NCBI RefSeq assembly: GCF_003369915.1
Contig: NC_046676.1
Span: 4,526,001-4,590,000, forward strand
Direction: 5' to 3'
From: Drosophila miranda
Lineage: Eukaryota > Arthropoda > Insecta > Diptera > Drosophilidae
DNA: 64,000 nucleotides
Shown piece after piece: positions 31,601 to 43,548 of this stretch. Position 1 is the stretch's first letter. Every line of letters begins with the position of its first letter. The translations under genes and the position numbers were made by a program. The notes beneath the pieces are model-generated. The model ran no database searches and was not told the DNA's origin. It was given only the letters and a program-made list of their open reading frames with translations.

Positions 31601-33532
31601 CTTGATCAGCATCAATAGCCGAGTCGATTGAGCCCTGTCTGTCTGTCCGTCTGTCCGTCCGTCCGTCTGTCCGTCCCCTTCAGCGCCTAGTGCTCAAAGA
31701 CTATAAGAGCTAGAGCAACGATGTTTTGGATCCAGACTTCTGTGATATGTCACTGCTACAAAAATATTTCAAAACTTCGCCCCGCCCACTTCCGCCCCCA
31801 CAAAGGACGAAAATCTGTGGCATCCACATTTTTAAAGATACGATAAAACCAAAAACGCAGAATCGTAGAGGATGACTATATGTTTTAGAATGTAAGATCT
31901 CAACCAGATCGTATAATTATTATAGCCAGAATCAAGAAAACAATTTCATTCTTTCTCGCTCTGTCTCTCTCTAACACACAGGTTTCATGGTCGGTTTTTC
32001 CAATTGCAAAATATGAGTTCAAGGATTTCAGAACCTATAAGAGCCAGAGCAACCAAATTTGGTATCCACACTCCTGTGATATCGGACCTTGACCGTTTCG
32101 TGTCCAAATTTCGCCACACCCCCTTCCGCCCCCGCAAAGGACGAAAAACTGGGGCATCCACAAATCTCAGAGACTATTAAGGCTAGAGTAACCAAATTTG
32201 GTATCCGCACTTCTGTTAGATCTCACTATAAAACGTATATCTCAGAATTTCGCCCCACCCCCTTCCGCCCCCACAAAGGACGAAAATCTGTTGCATCCAC
32301 AATATTGCACATTCGAGAAAACCAAAAACGCAGAATCATAGATAATGACCATATCTATCAGATTACTGAATCTGGACCAGATCAGATAATTTTTATAGCC
32401 AAAAGGAACAAATCAATTTGCACTGGCTTCGCAGCGCCCGACGTCACGCTCAGACTGATTTTCTGTCTCTCTCGCACGCACTCTTTGTCGTGTCGTTTAA
32501 CATTAGCTGCGTCTGCCGGAGGAGAGCCATACTGACTTAGTATCGGGTATAACTGTAGAGTTGCGGTGTCCGCAGCAACTCACAACGTTCCCCCTCGTTG
32601 ACTTTACAATTAATAACATTTCCTTGGAACGCCTGTACAAAGTTAATGACTTAGGCATTATCTTCGTTCCGAACTTATGTTTTAATTCTCATATATCCGC
32701 TATTTCGAATAAAGCCAAAGGAGTCCTTGGCTTTATCAAAAGATGGTCGAAGGAATTTTCTGACCCCTATACCACTAAACTACTCTACGTTTCTCTTGTA
32801 CGGCCTATCTTGGAATATGGTTCCTGTAGCTGGTCTCCCCATTACCAAAAATATCAAGATATGCTTGAGTCCGTTCAAAAACAATTCCTTATCTTTGCCC
32901 TGCGCGGACTTAATTGGGACCCCTCTCGTCATCTTCCTTCTTATGAGAGTCGGCTGCGCCTCATTAACTTGCACTCTCTTGAAAGCCGTAGAACTTTTCA
33001 TGGAATTCTCTTTCTCCACAAACTTCTCCTAGGCGAGGTTGAATCTTCGGCCCTCATCAGCCTTATCAGAATTGCTGTCCCATCCCGCCCGACTAGGCAT
33101 TACTTTCCTCTCCGTCTTCCTCTCTGTCCTTCAAACTACTCTGACCATGAATCTTTCCGTAGCCTTTGCCGCGATTACAATAAATGTTTCCATCTTTTTT
33201 CCTTTGATACTTGCGCTTCCAAAGTAAAATCTTCTTTAATGAATAATTTAAGTTAACTTCTTTCGGCCTTGTATTGTGTTACCGTACTTTCCAGTAGCAG
33301 ATAATTTTATGATTTGTACATTCCTATTTTTACACAGTTTAACTGTCCATAGTTGAACTCTAAACATTAAACATTAAACATTAGCACTTAAACCTTTTGG
33401 GTTCGTTACAGTATCCAGACTCCTATGGTAACGCACTGTTTTAAAATTTTGCACCGCCCCCACAAAGAACGAAAATTTGTGGAGAATGAAGGACCAAATA
33501 AAATTCTGTAGCTACGCAACTAACTAACTAAT

Positions 33533-33570
<38 letters not shown>

Positions 33571-36500
33571 TCTTCTTTGTACAGTGTTCGCCCTCTGGCG
33601 AAAGGAGCTCGATAGAACAGCTGGTGTTGGGCCGAGAATAGAAAAAAAGGAGTGGCTGAGTTGCTGCTGCGACCGCAACTCTACATTTATACCCGATACA
33701 TAGTCAGTACGGCTACATTGAGCGACAAAGAGTGCGTGCGGAAGAGACAGAATACGTTTCTGAACATGTCTTCGGGCGCTGCGTAGCCACTGCAAATTGA
33801 TTTGTTCCTTTAGGCTATAAAAATCCGATCCGATCTGATCCAGATTCAGCTATCTGGTAGATATGGTCATTCTCTATGATTGTCGGTTTTTTAATTTCTC
33901 GTATCCTTAAAGGTTTTCGTCCTTTGTGGACGGGGCGGAGATTTTAAATACTCCTGTAACAGTGACATATCACAGGAGTCTGGATACAAAATGTTGTTGC
34001 TCTAGCTTTTATAGTCTCTGAGCACTAGGCGCTCATAGGGACGGACAGATGGACAGACGGACAAATAGACATGGCTTAATCAACTCGGCTATTGATGCTG
34101 ATATAGAATATATGTATATACTTTATGGAGTCGAAAACGCTTCCTTCTGGACGTTACGCACATCCATTTTCACGACAAAACAGATCAAATCGAATATATA
34201 AAAATCTCCTAAACTATTCGACCGATTTCTATGAAATGTCTTTTTGGTAAAAAATCATCCCTTGCCGCGGCTTACAACGTTCCCGCCCGTTTTCGCCTGC
34301 AGTTAAGAAGCCGATTGCCCAAACAAATTGAGTTTGCCCCGCTTGTTCCACCAGTCCACCAGCATCTGAAAGCATCCGTCAGCTGGTAGCTGGCAGCCTG
34401 ACTGGGCTGTCGATGAATCACTTGTGGCCTGTCTCTGAAACATTTTCTGTGGCCAAATAATGCCAAAACACTTCAAGGGGCCACAGCGGAAAGAAAGAAA
34501 TCAAATCAAATTTCGCGCTGGTCTCTGCTCGGAATTCGGCGTGCTGTTCCGCACGTTTGCGATACTCGTAGTAGTACTTGGCTCTGCTCTGGGGTTTTGG
34601 CCAGGGTCTTGGGTGGCCAGGGGCTTGCCTATGCAGACAACGGACAACGTTTAGGCACTTGTATCTGCGTCACTAGCAAATCGGTTTCCAAATTTCGACT
34701 GGGCATTACATGACCGCCGAGCCATTGGTCTCAACAATGGACAACCAAATGCACACCCACCAAAAAACTTGCTTCAGTGAAAATCCCAGACACAGCCCAC
34801 ACAGAAATTGTTGGTGGGGCACACACAAAGAGCTTTGAACCCTGAGCATGATTAATTACGAGTACTTTAAAGGCGAATCAAATCGACAGAAAGAAAAGAA
34901 AAGAAACGAAATGAAATGAAAGCCCACCGAATGTAACTCACCTTGACTTGATTACAGATCTCGAAGCGTTTATCTTTGAGCACCAGCTCCTCAAAGCGCT
35001 TGGCCAATTTGATATGGTGACGTATGTAGTGCTGTAGTCCGGAAATCCCGTAGGATCGCAGCACAAACCTGCAAGGAAACAGCATGGAAAGCCGGCAAAA
35101 ACAATAATTGTATATTTCGAGTGGACTGATGTAATGATCGGACAGGAAACCATTAGCCATTGGATGTTTGTTCTACCTACACATGCACATATCTTGGTGT
35201 TGATTCATCTCATTTGGATAGATTCCCGCGGCACACATACCTTTGCTCTGTCCAAAGTTTGATTTCTATGTTTTTACAACTAAATCGCAAGCAAATAATG
35301 AACGAGCGTGGCGGACATGGCAAAGATGGCCAAGAGTAAGGCCTAAACAAGACACCAGCGAGCGAGCGGTACACACTCCAGGCCAATCGACAAAATCAAT
35401 TCAGTTTTTGACAATAGTCAACAAACACTCATTCACACTCTTGACTGTCGAGGGTTTTTCGGGGTCTTTCGGGGTCTGTCGGGTGCCATAATGATGATAA
35501 TGATTATTATTTTTTTGTTCACATACCAGAGTTTCAGCGAACGAAACCGCCGACTGAGTGGAACTCCCCAATGACGATAGTCGATGGCCGCGTCCGAGTA
35601 GCCGTGCTTGAGGTACAGCGGATCCACGACCAGAGCTGATGTCAGACGGATGCGATCCCTCACCCACAGAGTCGAGCAGTCGAAGTTGGTCAGCAGCCAC
35701 TTGTTGGGGTTCGTGTTGAATGAGTCGGCGTATTCAATGCCCTGCGGAGCGGATGTTGCAGATCGAAGCAGAGGGCCGGGATAGGAGTACCTACCTTCAG
35801 GAGCGGCTTGAGCTCCGGACAGATGAAGCTGTTGCCCGCATAGGCGGCATCTACATGCAGCCAGACGCCGGGAAACCTCTCCAGCTGCTTGCCGATCTCC
35901 GGCAGATTATCGAACGCACAGGAGCCGGTGGTACCCAGGGTGGTGGACACAAAGAAGGGCACCAGGCCCTGCAGCTCGTCCTCCTCCATGGCCTCGTAGA
36001 TTGTCTGACCGCGCAGACTGGCGTTCTCGTCCGGCTCGAGGATGCGCAACTTCACAAAGCAAATCATGGCCGCCTTCTCCACGCAGCTGTGCGCCTCCTT
36101 GGAGCAGTAGGCCATCAGCTTGCACAGCAGGTGGCCCTCCTCCACGAAGGGATGCTGGGCCTTTAGCCGCTTCAAGGCCTGGGCCCGGGCCGCGAGCATC
36201 GTGACCAGCACGCACTCCGAGGCGGATGTCTGTGTCGATCACAAACAGATTTAAGGGCGATTTAAATCACGGCGTTTTACCAGTCGGACTGGCGCAGTTT
36301 ACCTGAATGACCCCGCCGCCGGTGCTGCCCTCCTTGAGGGCCAGGAAGTGGTCCGGCAGACCAATCGCCTTGCCCAGCCAGTCCAGGACGATCGTCTCCA
36401 GCTCGGTGCAGGCGGGGCTGGCTGCCCAGGAGAATCCAATGCAGCCGATGCCGTCGCCGAGCATGTCGCCCAGGATCGAGGGGAATGAGTTTCCCGCCGG

Positions 36501-36826
36501 GAAGTAGGCGTGGAACCGGGGATGCTGCCAGTGCGTCACACCAGGCATGATTTTATCCTCCACATCGCTCATGATCTGGTCCCAGTCCTCCGGCTCATGG
36601 GGCGCCTCAGCTGTGTGCGAATGTAGCCAGAGGGATATCCAGAGAATCAACGAAAATCCCAAAATAGATTGGATGGATGGAAAATTGTTTGCTTACATGG
36701 CAGCAAATGCCTCAAATAGCCCGGCTCCACGCTGGGCGTAACCCGTCGCTCGTTCAGGGTTTCCAGATAAGTGCAGATGTACTCGACCATTTCCATGCCA
36801 CGTTTTCGAAATTCGGTGCTATCCAT
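28643..36826 (-). CDS. Tdc2: Tyrosine decarboxylase 2 (neuronal type)
   Basis: There are seven coding exons on the minus strand: 36826-36697, 36610-36303, 36229-35795, 35741-35527, 35068-34942, 29400-28889 and 28823-28643. They total 1908 nt, 635 aa, and all junctions are in phase. It catalyses tyrosine to tyramine in octopaminergic/tyraminergic neurons (family knowledge). Motifs: [23 protein letters not shown] and [13 protein letters not shown] with the PLP Lys. Length agrees with D. melanogaster Tdc2 (637 aa by recall). The C-terminal 150 residues are Ser/Arg-rich and differ from Tdc1. The first coding exon has the same length and phase (130 nt, phase 1) as in Tdc1, which shows common descent. 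Intron 5 (29401-34941) is 5.5 kb and full of mobile elements; all other introns are below 0.5 kb. Confidence 0.93.
29642..30763 (+). mobile_element. Mini-me / Helentron-like non-autonomous element, copy 1
   Basis: About 1.1 kb. It begins AACGAGGGGGAACGTTGTG and ends GAGTATCGGGTATAA, the same termini as copy 2 in opposite orientation. Inside are three repeats that start CAGATTTTCGT(T/C)CTTTG at 29941, 30080 and 30414, and a GGAC-rich microsatellite (30556-30620). The 3' end carries the conserved block CTATTGATGCTGATCAAGAA and a terminal palindrome (TACCCCAATACTCATTTTGAGTATCGGGTA). A GTCY-type microsatellite beside a conserved core is the hallmark of dipteran mini-me elements. Internal repeats and a 3' hairpin are the hallmark of Helentron-derived DINE/HINE elements. 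It encodes no protein. Confidence 0.65.
30556..30620. repeat. (GGAC)n microsatellite inside mini-me-like copy 1
   Basis: About nine to ten uninterrupted GGAC units, followed by AGAC variants. The matching region of copy 2 (31639-31680, as GTCT/GTCC) has fewer units, so length varies between copies. Confidence 0.9.
31100..33390 (+). mobile_element. CR1-like non-LTR retrotransposon, 5'-truncated and split
   Basis: Reverse transcriptase text runs from about 31140 ([13 protein letters not shown]) through [20 protein letters not shown] and MYADDVKLC to 31490. There mini-me-like copy 2 interrupts it. It resumes at 32597 in the same reading sense ([35 protein letters not shown]) and ends at 33256 (SSLMNNLS). 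The 3' end carries three ATTAAAC-type repeats (about 33359-33385), as CR1-type elements end in short tandem units. The family (for example the D. melanogaster CR1A type) is judged from remembered resemblance. It is 5'-truncated, lacks the endonuclease and is inactive. It sits in intron 5 of Tdc2, antisense to the gene. Confidence 0.7.
31491..32597 (-). mobile_element. Mini-me / Helentron-like element, copy 2, inverted
   Basis: Reverse complement of copy 1 along its whole length, from TTATACCCGATACTC at 31492 to GTTCCCCCTCGTT at about 32599. The outermost bases are ambiguous because the flank shares GTT. Long stretches are nearly identical to copy 1, for example around 32160-32290 against 29940-30070. 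It sits inside the CR1-like reverse transcriptase ORF. Joining the flanks restores the frame with no clear target duplication, as expected for Helitron-type insertion. Confidence 0.68.
33413..34200 (+). mobile_element. Degraded mini-me-like copy 3 and fragment
   Basis: 33413-33490 is a short diverged piece of the internal repeat in minus orientation (CCGCCCCCACAAAGAACGAAA). From about 33656 a truncated plus-orientation copy begins with the same hairpin (GTTGCTGCTGCGACCGCAAC) and TTATACCCGATAC start. It continues through the GGAC-rich part (34040-34070) and the block CTATTGATGCTGAT to about 34170. It is more diverged and shorter than copies 1 and 2, so it is older. Confidence 0.6.
33533..33570. 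repeat. (CT)n(CA)n dinucleotide repeat
   Basis: CT repeated about nine times, followed directly by CA repeated about nine times. Confidence 0.9.
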
Positions 36827-36999
36827 CTTCGATCCGTTTGTCCAATTGGGCTTTGCTTTGGCTTGGGCTTCTGCGTTTGTTTTTCCAAGTTTCCGCACGC
36901 TGCGCTTCTCATGGATGTATTCATCGATTAATTGAAGAGGCGTAGGCGTAGGCATAGGCATGGGCGTGTTAGAAATGTTTTTATATTGATACAAAAAAA

Positions 37000-39580
37000 T
37001 TCATTTAAAAAAAAATCAATTGCTCGAGATGTTATATTGTAGGATTTGTCTGCGAAAATTTGAAGCCATTTCGTGTTGGAATTTATTTAAAGACCGAAAT
37101 TCCAAATGATTTGAAAATAGAGATTTTGTGATTTTAGAATGAGCCAATTTGTATTTCGATTTCCTAAAATATCCAATAAAAGGTGCTATGTAATAGAGTG
37201 GAATTTTGTTCACAATTTGTGGAAAATTCCGTTCATATTTTCCCGATTATATTCACATAATAATTCACATACGCCGTATTTGTGGGTAAATTGATTCCAT
37301 TGTGGTTAATTATTGTTAATCCACAGCCTTGATGGGGGTTTTTTACATGTTGCACACGTTTTACTTAGAACTTGATGAATGGAAACTATTGATAGATTTG
37401 TGTATTTCTACGATGCTGGGCTATGCTGTGGATAAACTTTGCGGTCTTTCTCAATTTTACTTGATTTTTTGAATAAACAGATTTTGTATTTTGTTTGTAA
37501 TTAAACTGCGGTTCCCCCGGCATTGTTTCATCGCCTGGAGGCTAACACTAATTTTAATATAAGTTGCCAGGTGCCTTACTTGGATATCGGGCGAGATGCG
37601 CTGTGTGATTTAGTTCAGAATCCGCTTCCCTGAACCGTTGGCCACGGCCTGCAAAACCAAAATGATCCTTGCTCTGCGGTTGGGCCAGGAGCTAAGCTCG
37701 GCTGGCTCGGTCTGCTGCCACGAATCGGGGCAGCTGCTGCTACTGCTGCTGCTGCTGCTTACCCGACTCCCGTGGCATGTCTAATGAATGCATACTTCAG
37801 TGGGCTGGGGGCGTGGGTGTGTGGTGCGATTGAGATGGCAAATAAATGAAATATTTGCGGCGCTTCATTCATAGCTCGACTCTCCGCCCACCCTTTTGTA
37901 CGCTGTGTGCTGTGCGCTGTACGTGAAGATATGCAGAAGGAGCAGAAAAAGAGCGCGAAAGAAAACGCTTTACGACCCCATGTAAAGTTTCAAAACCACT
38001 GCGTATACTTGATATTGCGTATACGCACACTAAATTGAATTTTCAACTTTTAAATAAGAACATCTAATTTCCCCTACAATTGGGTAACCGCCAACCGTTG
38101 GTACAGATAATTCAAAGTACGTGTTGTCAGAAACACTCCGCGGGGCAGGGCACATCATCGCCATCGCATTGATAGGAATAGGACATCGCTTATCGACGTC
38201 AGCGCCTTCCCACTTGTGCGCGTCTTGGGTGAACCGTTTTATTAATAACTTCCGCACCAAATTGAATTATTGTTCAAAACGTACTTGATAGGAATGGCGG
38301 CGATGCGGTGCCGTGCCGGATGATAATGGCGTTGGCAATGACGATGACGATGTCAATGGGACAGGCAGGGACTGAAGCAGAGATGGAAGGAATTTCCAGG
38401 CATTCCTTTAGGAACATTCCATTGCCGCTTTTCCTTTTCCTTCTACGCAGTCGAGGCATTGTTCCTCATTTCTACTGCATTGAGCCTTGAGAATCGTCTG
38501 CTCCGTTGCTCTGTGTGGGACACGTGGCAGTATCTCTAGCTCTGTGTTCTTGGCGGCCTCTAGTTCTGCTAGTTGCTGTGTTGCTGGGTGTTCGGTGGGT
38601 GGAAAAGTTCATTAATAAACTTTCGTTGCTGCTGTCGAATTCAGCTGCAGCTTCCCCCGTGCCGCCACCCTTCGCTAAAATGTTGTTTGGCCCCTAACCT
38701 CAACAAGTGGCATCATGCTCCTTGGTAATCATCCCTTACTGGCCTCCTTTTCCTGCTTGTTACCGACATCGTCGTCGTCGTCGTCGTCGTCGTCGACATC
38801 GTCCTGCCACTGGTTGGCTGTTGTCTAGTGCCCGACGCCAGCAGAATTCTATTTAATGGGAAAACGCTGACGCTAGTGCAGCCGCGGACATTTAATTGCT
38901 GTAGGAATGGTTTTTTATTGACTTTTACTTGAACTCCTCTTCAAAATGCATTTAGTCAAAGGAAGGGCACCCATGGCAGTGCCAAATGGTTTGTCTTTCC
39001 GATTTCAGGAGTAAATTGCGCCAAGTGGAAGAGGGAGGAGTCCGGAAAGTTCCCTTCGTTTCTGTTGATGTGTGAATTTTCGCTTATGTAGTTCTTAACT
39101 GACCCAATTATATGGATATCTCGAAAGCATAATGTACGTGTCTTGCCTAATTTCCTTTCCTTAGTTTTCTTTGAGATTTTCTTAGTTTCAAATACCTTTT
39201 TTTTATCAAATGTAGGTAACATAGTTGTCTCTAAAGCTGGTCCCCTGCTCTATTTTCAGCTTGTCCTTTTTCTCTCTCTCTATTTTTTGTTTGTTTTTTT
39301 GCCCTTGGTCTCTCGGCTCATAAACCAAGCAATTATTCAATTTGCACGGACTGTACGCTGTACAGCACCCGGGCAATAACTGCTCAGGACAGTTTACGAT
39401 GAGTGGAGTGGTTCGCTGTTGAGTTGGCTGCTGGCTGTTGGCTGTTGGCTGTGTACTCGGCACAGATTGGGCCCTTGGGCTGCCATTGGTTATGTCAAGG
39501 TTATGCTTAAGGGCTTCTACATAATTATATTCCCGATGGTATGAAATAATTCCCGTTTCTCAGATCAGACTCGAGGACCC
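37000..39580. other. Intergenic region between Tdc2 and the Alba-domain gene
   Basis: No gene recognised. It probably contains the Tdc2 promoter and enhancers. Simple repeats: CTG-type near 37738-37760 and a (GTC)n run at 38769-38797. Open frames here are short, and none has a recognisable domain. Confidence 0.5.
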
Positions 39581-39585
39581 TCAAA

Positions 39586-40385
39586 ATGATGCACTACCGC
39601 AAGGCGGAGAATGTTGAGCGGGAGTTGAGCAAAAGTGAATTGCCATTTGATGACTGCGTACCCAAGACCCAAAAGGATTTCCTCTGGATGCAGGTTAGTG
39701 CTCACCTTTGAAGATGAGTCTTTTAGTTTTCTTCAATCCCGCTCCAATTTTAGGTTAAAGGCGGCACCAAAGTGAGCAATGTCATTGAGTATGCCCAGGC
39801 GGCGCTGAACAAGGGCGAACACCGCTGTCTAGTGTGGAGTGGCTCCGGCGGCGGAGTGGTCAAAACCATATCCTGCGCTGAGGTGCTTAAGCGTAGCCAC
39901 CCCCTGTACCAGGTGACGCGCATGGCCTACAACAGGTGAGTCCTCCTCAGCATAAGAGCCATAACATCATTGCGGGTTCAGTAATAGTAGTTCTCATTAA
40001 AGCGTGGAGGAACACTGGAAGCCACAGATGGATGGCCTCGAGGAAATCATTGTCAACCGCCAGATACCCAGCATACACATACTCATGAGCCTGGACGAGC
40101 TGCCCGAGAGCGTGCAGGGGTAAGAATAGAGTTTAAGAATCTGTTTACAAAAGACAACTACTACTCGTATATCCTTTCGTATGCAGAGTGCAGAAACCCA
40201 ACACAACTAGCGATTACTGGCAGGATAATGGAACGCCTGCACGTACTCAGCACCGCCAGCATCAGCAAGGAGCAGCCAGTCGACCAAATAAACGACCTAG
40301 ATATGGACGCAACAAGCAGCAGCAAGGAAACCCAGAGCGGAGCACAGAGCAGCTCCCTGTTCCTGCTCCAAGTCCTGGCCAATGA
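39586..40385 (+). CDS. Alba-domain protein, RNase P/MRP subunit p25-like
   Basis: There are four coding exons: 39586-39693, 39754-39935, 40003-40119 and 40187-40385. The total is 606 nt, 201 aa, in phase. Residues about 25-115 form an Alba fold: DFLWMQVKGGTKVSNVIEYA with the RNA-contacting GGTK(V/I) element, VWSGSGGGVVKTISCAEVLK, and SIHILMSLDELPES as the last strand. The C-terminal third is Gln/Arg/Pro-rich and disordered (RPNKRPRYGRN). Metazoan relatives pair with an Rpp20 subunit and bind the P3 arm of RNase P/MRP RNA in the nucleolus. The two adjacent ATGs (39586, 39589) are both possible starts. Confidence 0.85.
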
Positions 40386-40792
40386 TAGATTTCGTCGACT
40401 TCACCTGAAGCTTTTCTTTAACTAATCTAATCGCCTAGAATGCTTTGTGTACCCTTTGTAGGGATATGCAAATAAAGTATAATTTACTATGTATTTAAAA
40501 TTTATTGTATTTATAAGGCGACGAGCGGCCCAGCCGCAATTGCCGGCAATTGAAGATTCGAAGTAGCTCGGAAAATTGTTTATACTTTTATAAAGATAGT
40601 ACCCATAGGAACACAACAAGTACTTGTGTTGTGAGGCCTCGTGTGCGTCGTTCTATTTACTCGTCTCACACAAAAAATTTACGAAAAACTGCACAAATCT
40701 AATCTGATGGGATTCAATGCCGCTTATCAGCTCTTATGGAGATGCGACACACGCGGACAGGCGACGGGCGCCACCGTCGGCTAGTGTGAAAA

Positions 40793-42183
40793 ATGCTTCC
40801 ACTTGGACGAGTTCTGCGAGCGGTGGGTAGCTTGCAGAAGTTCCGCTGTCTGTGCAGCAAGGCTTACGGCGATGCTCTGCCCAGCAGCTGTGATGTCCTG
40901 ATCATTGGTGGCGGCGGCATGGGAGCCTCCTCGGCTTTTTGGCTCACGTCCAAGACACGGCAGCGGGGGAAGAAGCTCAATGTGCTGGTGGTGGAGCGCG
41001 ATCATGGTGTGAGTAGGGAGTCTTGAGGCTTGGCTAGATCTAGATCACTGACTTCCAACCATTCCTTACTCAGTACTCGAAGGCTTCTACTGTGCTCTCG
41101 GTGGGCGGAGTACGGCAGCAGTTCTCCCTGGCAGAAAACATACAAATGGGACTTTACGGCCACGACTTCATTATGAACAGCCAAAAGCATTTGGGTGACG
41201 TCGATCTCTGTTTCCAGCCGCACGGCTACCTGATCATGGCCACCTCCCAAGGAGCAGAGATCCTCACCCGGAACTCCAAGCTGCAGAACGAATTGGGGGC
41301 CCGGAACAAACTGCTCGGCCCGAAGGCCCTGCGGAAGCAATTTCCCTGGCTGTGCACGGACAAAATTGAACTGGGCTGCTACGGCATTGACAAGGAGGGA
41401 TGGTTTGATCCCTGGGCGCTGCTGATGGGATTCAAGAAACAGGCGCGTTCCTTTGGCGCCAAGTTCGCCAACGGGGAAGTGGTGGGCTTCGAGTGGAATG
41501 CAGCTGGGGCTTTGTCAGGAGCAGTGGTTGATGCTGGCGATGGTACTCAGCATACTGTGAAGTTCAACACCTGCGTACTAGCGGCGGGAGCACACTCGGG
41601 CCAGGTGGCTAGCCTGGCAAATATTGGCAGCGCCCAGGCGAAGGAGGCATCGCTGCGCGTGCCTCTGCCGGTGGAGCCGCGAAAGCGGTATGTCTATGTG
41701 TTCAGCACGCAGGGCGACAATGGTCCTGGCTTGGCAACGCCGCTGACCGTAGATCCGGACGGGACATACTTCCGACGGGATGGCTTGGGCGGCAACTTCC
41801 TCTGCGGCCGCAGTCCTTGTGATGATGAGGAGCCGGACTGTGATACCTTGGATGTGGATCATGGCTACTTTGACACGGACATCTGGCCCACCTTGGCAAA
41901 CCGTGTGCCGTGCTTTGAGGCCGTCAAGGTGCAGAGCAGCTGGGCCGGCTACTACGAGCACAATACGTTCGATGCCAATGGCATCATAGGCAGGCATCCA
42001 CATTACAGCAACCTCTTCATAGCTGCTGGCTTCAGTGGCCATGGCATTCAACAGACGCCTGCGGTTGGACGAGCCATCTCTGAGCTGATCCTGGAGGGCA
42101 GGCTCACCACTCTGGACTTGTCGCGCATGAGCTTTGATCGCATCGTGAAACAGCAGCCCATGTTCGAGGTCAATATAGTCTGA
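40793..42183 (+). CDS. CG3270: FAD-dependent oxidoreductase, FOXRED1-like
   Basis: There are two coding exons: 40793-41008 and 41074-42183 (65-bp intron), giving 441 aa. An N-terminal Arg/Leu-rich presequence (MLPLGRVLRAVGSLQKFRCL) fits mitochondrial import. It is followed by the FAD-binding glycine motif DVLIIGGGGMGASSAFWL. It belongs to the DAO-type family (STVLSVGGVRQQFS; near the C-terminus AAGFSGHGIQQTPAVGRA). Human FOXRED1 is an assembly factor for respiratory complex I. The length is slightly below the human protein (about 486 aa). It is convergent with Mob4. The large open frame on the opposite strand at 41578-42399 is a shadow. Confidence 0.92.
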
Positions 42184-42753
42184 GAGTGGTTGAATATTGT
42201 TATCATTTTCATTTTGTTGTGTGTATGTACGTTCTTTTATTGCAATTTTCTTGTTGTATGTATGTATATATGGTAATTTTTTCGTATAGTAAAGTTCACG
42301 TTCGTAGTCACGTAAAGCATTGTTGTGTGTGTTTTGGCTGCATGTTGTCGAGAGGAATTGAAGGAGTTGAAGGGTGTTTTGGTCTTGGTTCGGCCACAAG
42401 AATTACTACACATAATTTATTTAAATTAAGATTTTAAACATAGTCGTAATATAATTTTACGGAATAATTGCGGACTTAAGATCAGGTGTGGCTGGCGGGT
42501 TGGAGTGGGGAGGGGGCCTGTTATCATCTGGTTGTTTTGCCTTTATTACTTAGTTATCGTTATGTAGAGTGGCTTTATATATTTGACGTTTAAACTACAT
42601 ACAAGATTTGCATTTGCCTTTGAGTTGAATCCGATCCGCTCTGTCGGGGTGAGCAAAAAAAAATGCTCAAGCTATTAGTTAATATAAATAAATGTGTGTG
42701 TATGAGCGCGCCTACGCGTGAGTGTTTTTATATGAGAATGACTGGATTGCTAC
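42184..42753. other. Shared 3' flank of CG3270 and Mob4
   Basis: AT-rich, T/G-rich 3' UTR-like sequence with no gene. Convergent transcripts from both sides end here. Confidence 0.6.
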
Positions 42754-43548
42754 CTAAGCCTCGCTCTCGCCTGGTGCAGCGTTTTCTCCGTCGCTGATGG
42801 GCACGATCAGATTCTCCTTCGACATTAGATTGTATTTTGTGACGAAATGCGTAAATCGGTGGCATAGATACGTTTCTGTTTCGAACTCGTCGAAAATGCG
42901 ACGATGGTGAAAGAAAGCATGAGAGAAGATGCGGTAAACGCGCCGACACACCGACCCCAGCTTGGTCACCGACGACTCCTTTATGGAAACTCTGTGGAAG
43001 ACAGTTGATTAGCCATTTAGTTCATGTGTTCTCATGAGCATGTTTACGCCTACCTGCTTGGGAAATATTTGTTGCTGTTGAGCAGACAGGCAGCTCCGTC
43101 CAGTGTGTGACGAGTGTAATCAATTGCTGGACACTCCTTTGGCGTCTTGTGGGCCGCACACAAGAATATCCACTGATCGGTTGCCGTCATCTGTGTGCAA
43201 GTCGACGGCGAGCATTCCTTCTGCAAGCGCACAGCCAGGCCGTTCAATTCCATGCAAAATTGTCGCAAGTGCTCGTACTTCCACACCCCCTCATCCTGGG
43301 CCTCTGGCATGGTCAATATAAGCTCGACATTGCTCGGATCACGCTTGATCAGTTGCTGTATGAACTGCTGCACAGCCAGCGTGCTGTCCATCTCCTCCAG
43401 AGGCTCATCGGGCCAGCGACAGAAGTCCTGAGTGAAAGCGACAGCGTTGTAAACGCACAGGTTTTAGTATTTGTCAACGGGAGCTCACCTTTGATGTTGT
43501 ACCAGGTCGGTTCCTACGCAATATTGTCGAGCCGTCAGCCATCTTCAT
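42754..43548 (-). CDS. Mob4: Mob4 / phocein, STRIPAK complex subunit
   Basis: There are three coding exons on the minus strand: 43548-43489, 43427-43054 and 42991-42754. They make 672 nt, 223 aa, the length expected for Mob4. The start is [20 protein letters not shown], followed by [20 protein letters not shown]. The Mob fold has its zinc ligands in [18 protein letters not shown] upstream and in the final exon [14 protein letters not shown] and [12 protein letters not shown]. Mob4 is a core partner of striatin in the STRIPAK phosphatase-kinase complex and acts in membrane traffic and synapse organisation. It is transcribed divergently from Rab2, with starts 697 bp apart. Confidence 0.96.

Noticed and set aside
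38506..38697. Hydrophobic 63-codon ORF upstream of the Alba-domain gene
   Set aside because: No supporting splice, poly(A) or conservation signal; length is within chance expectation.
41578..42399. 273-codon open frame on the minus strand
   Set aside because: Shadow of the CG3270 second exon.
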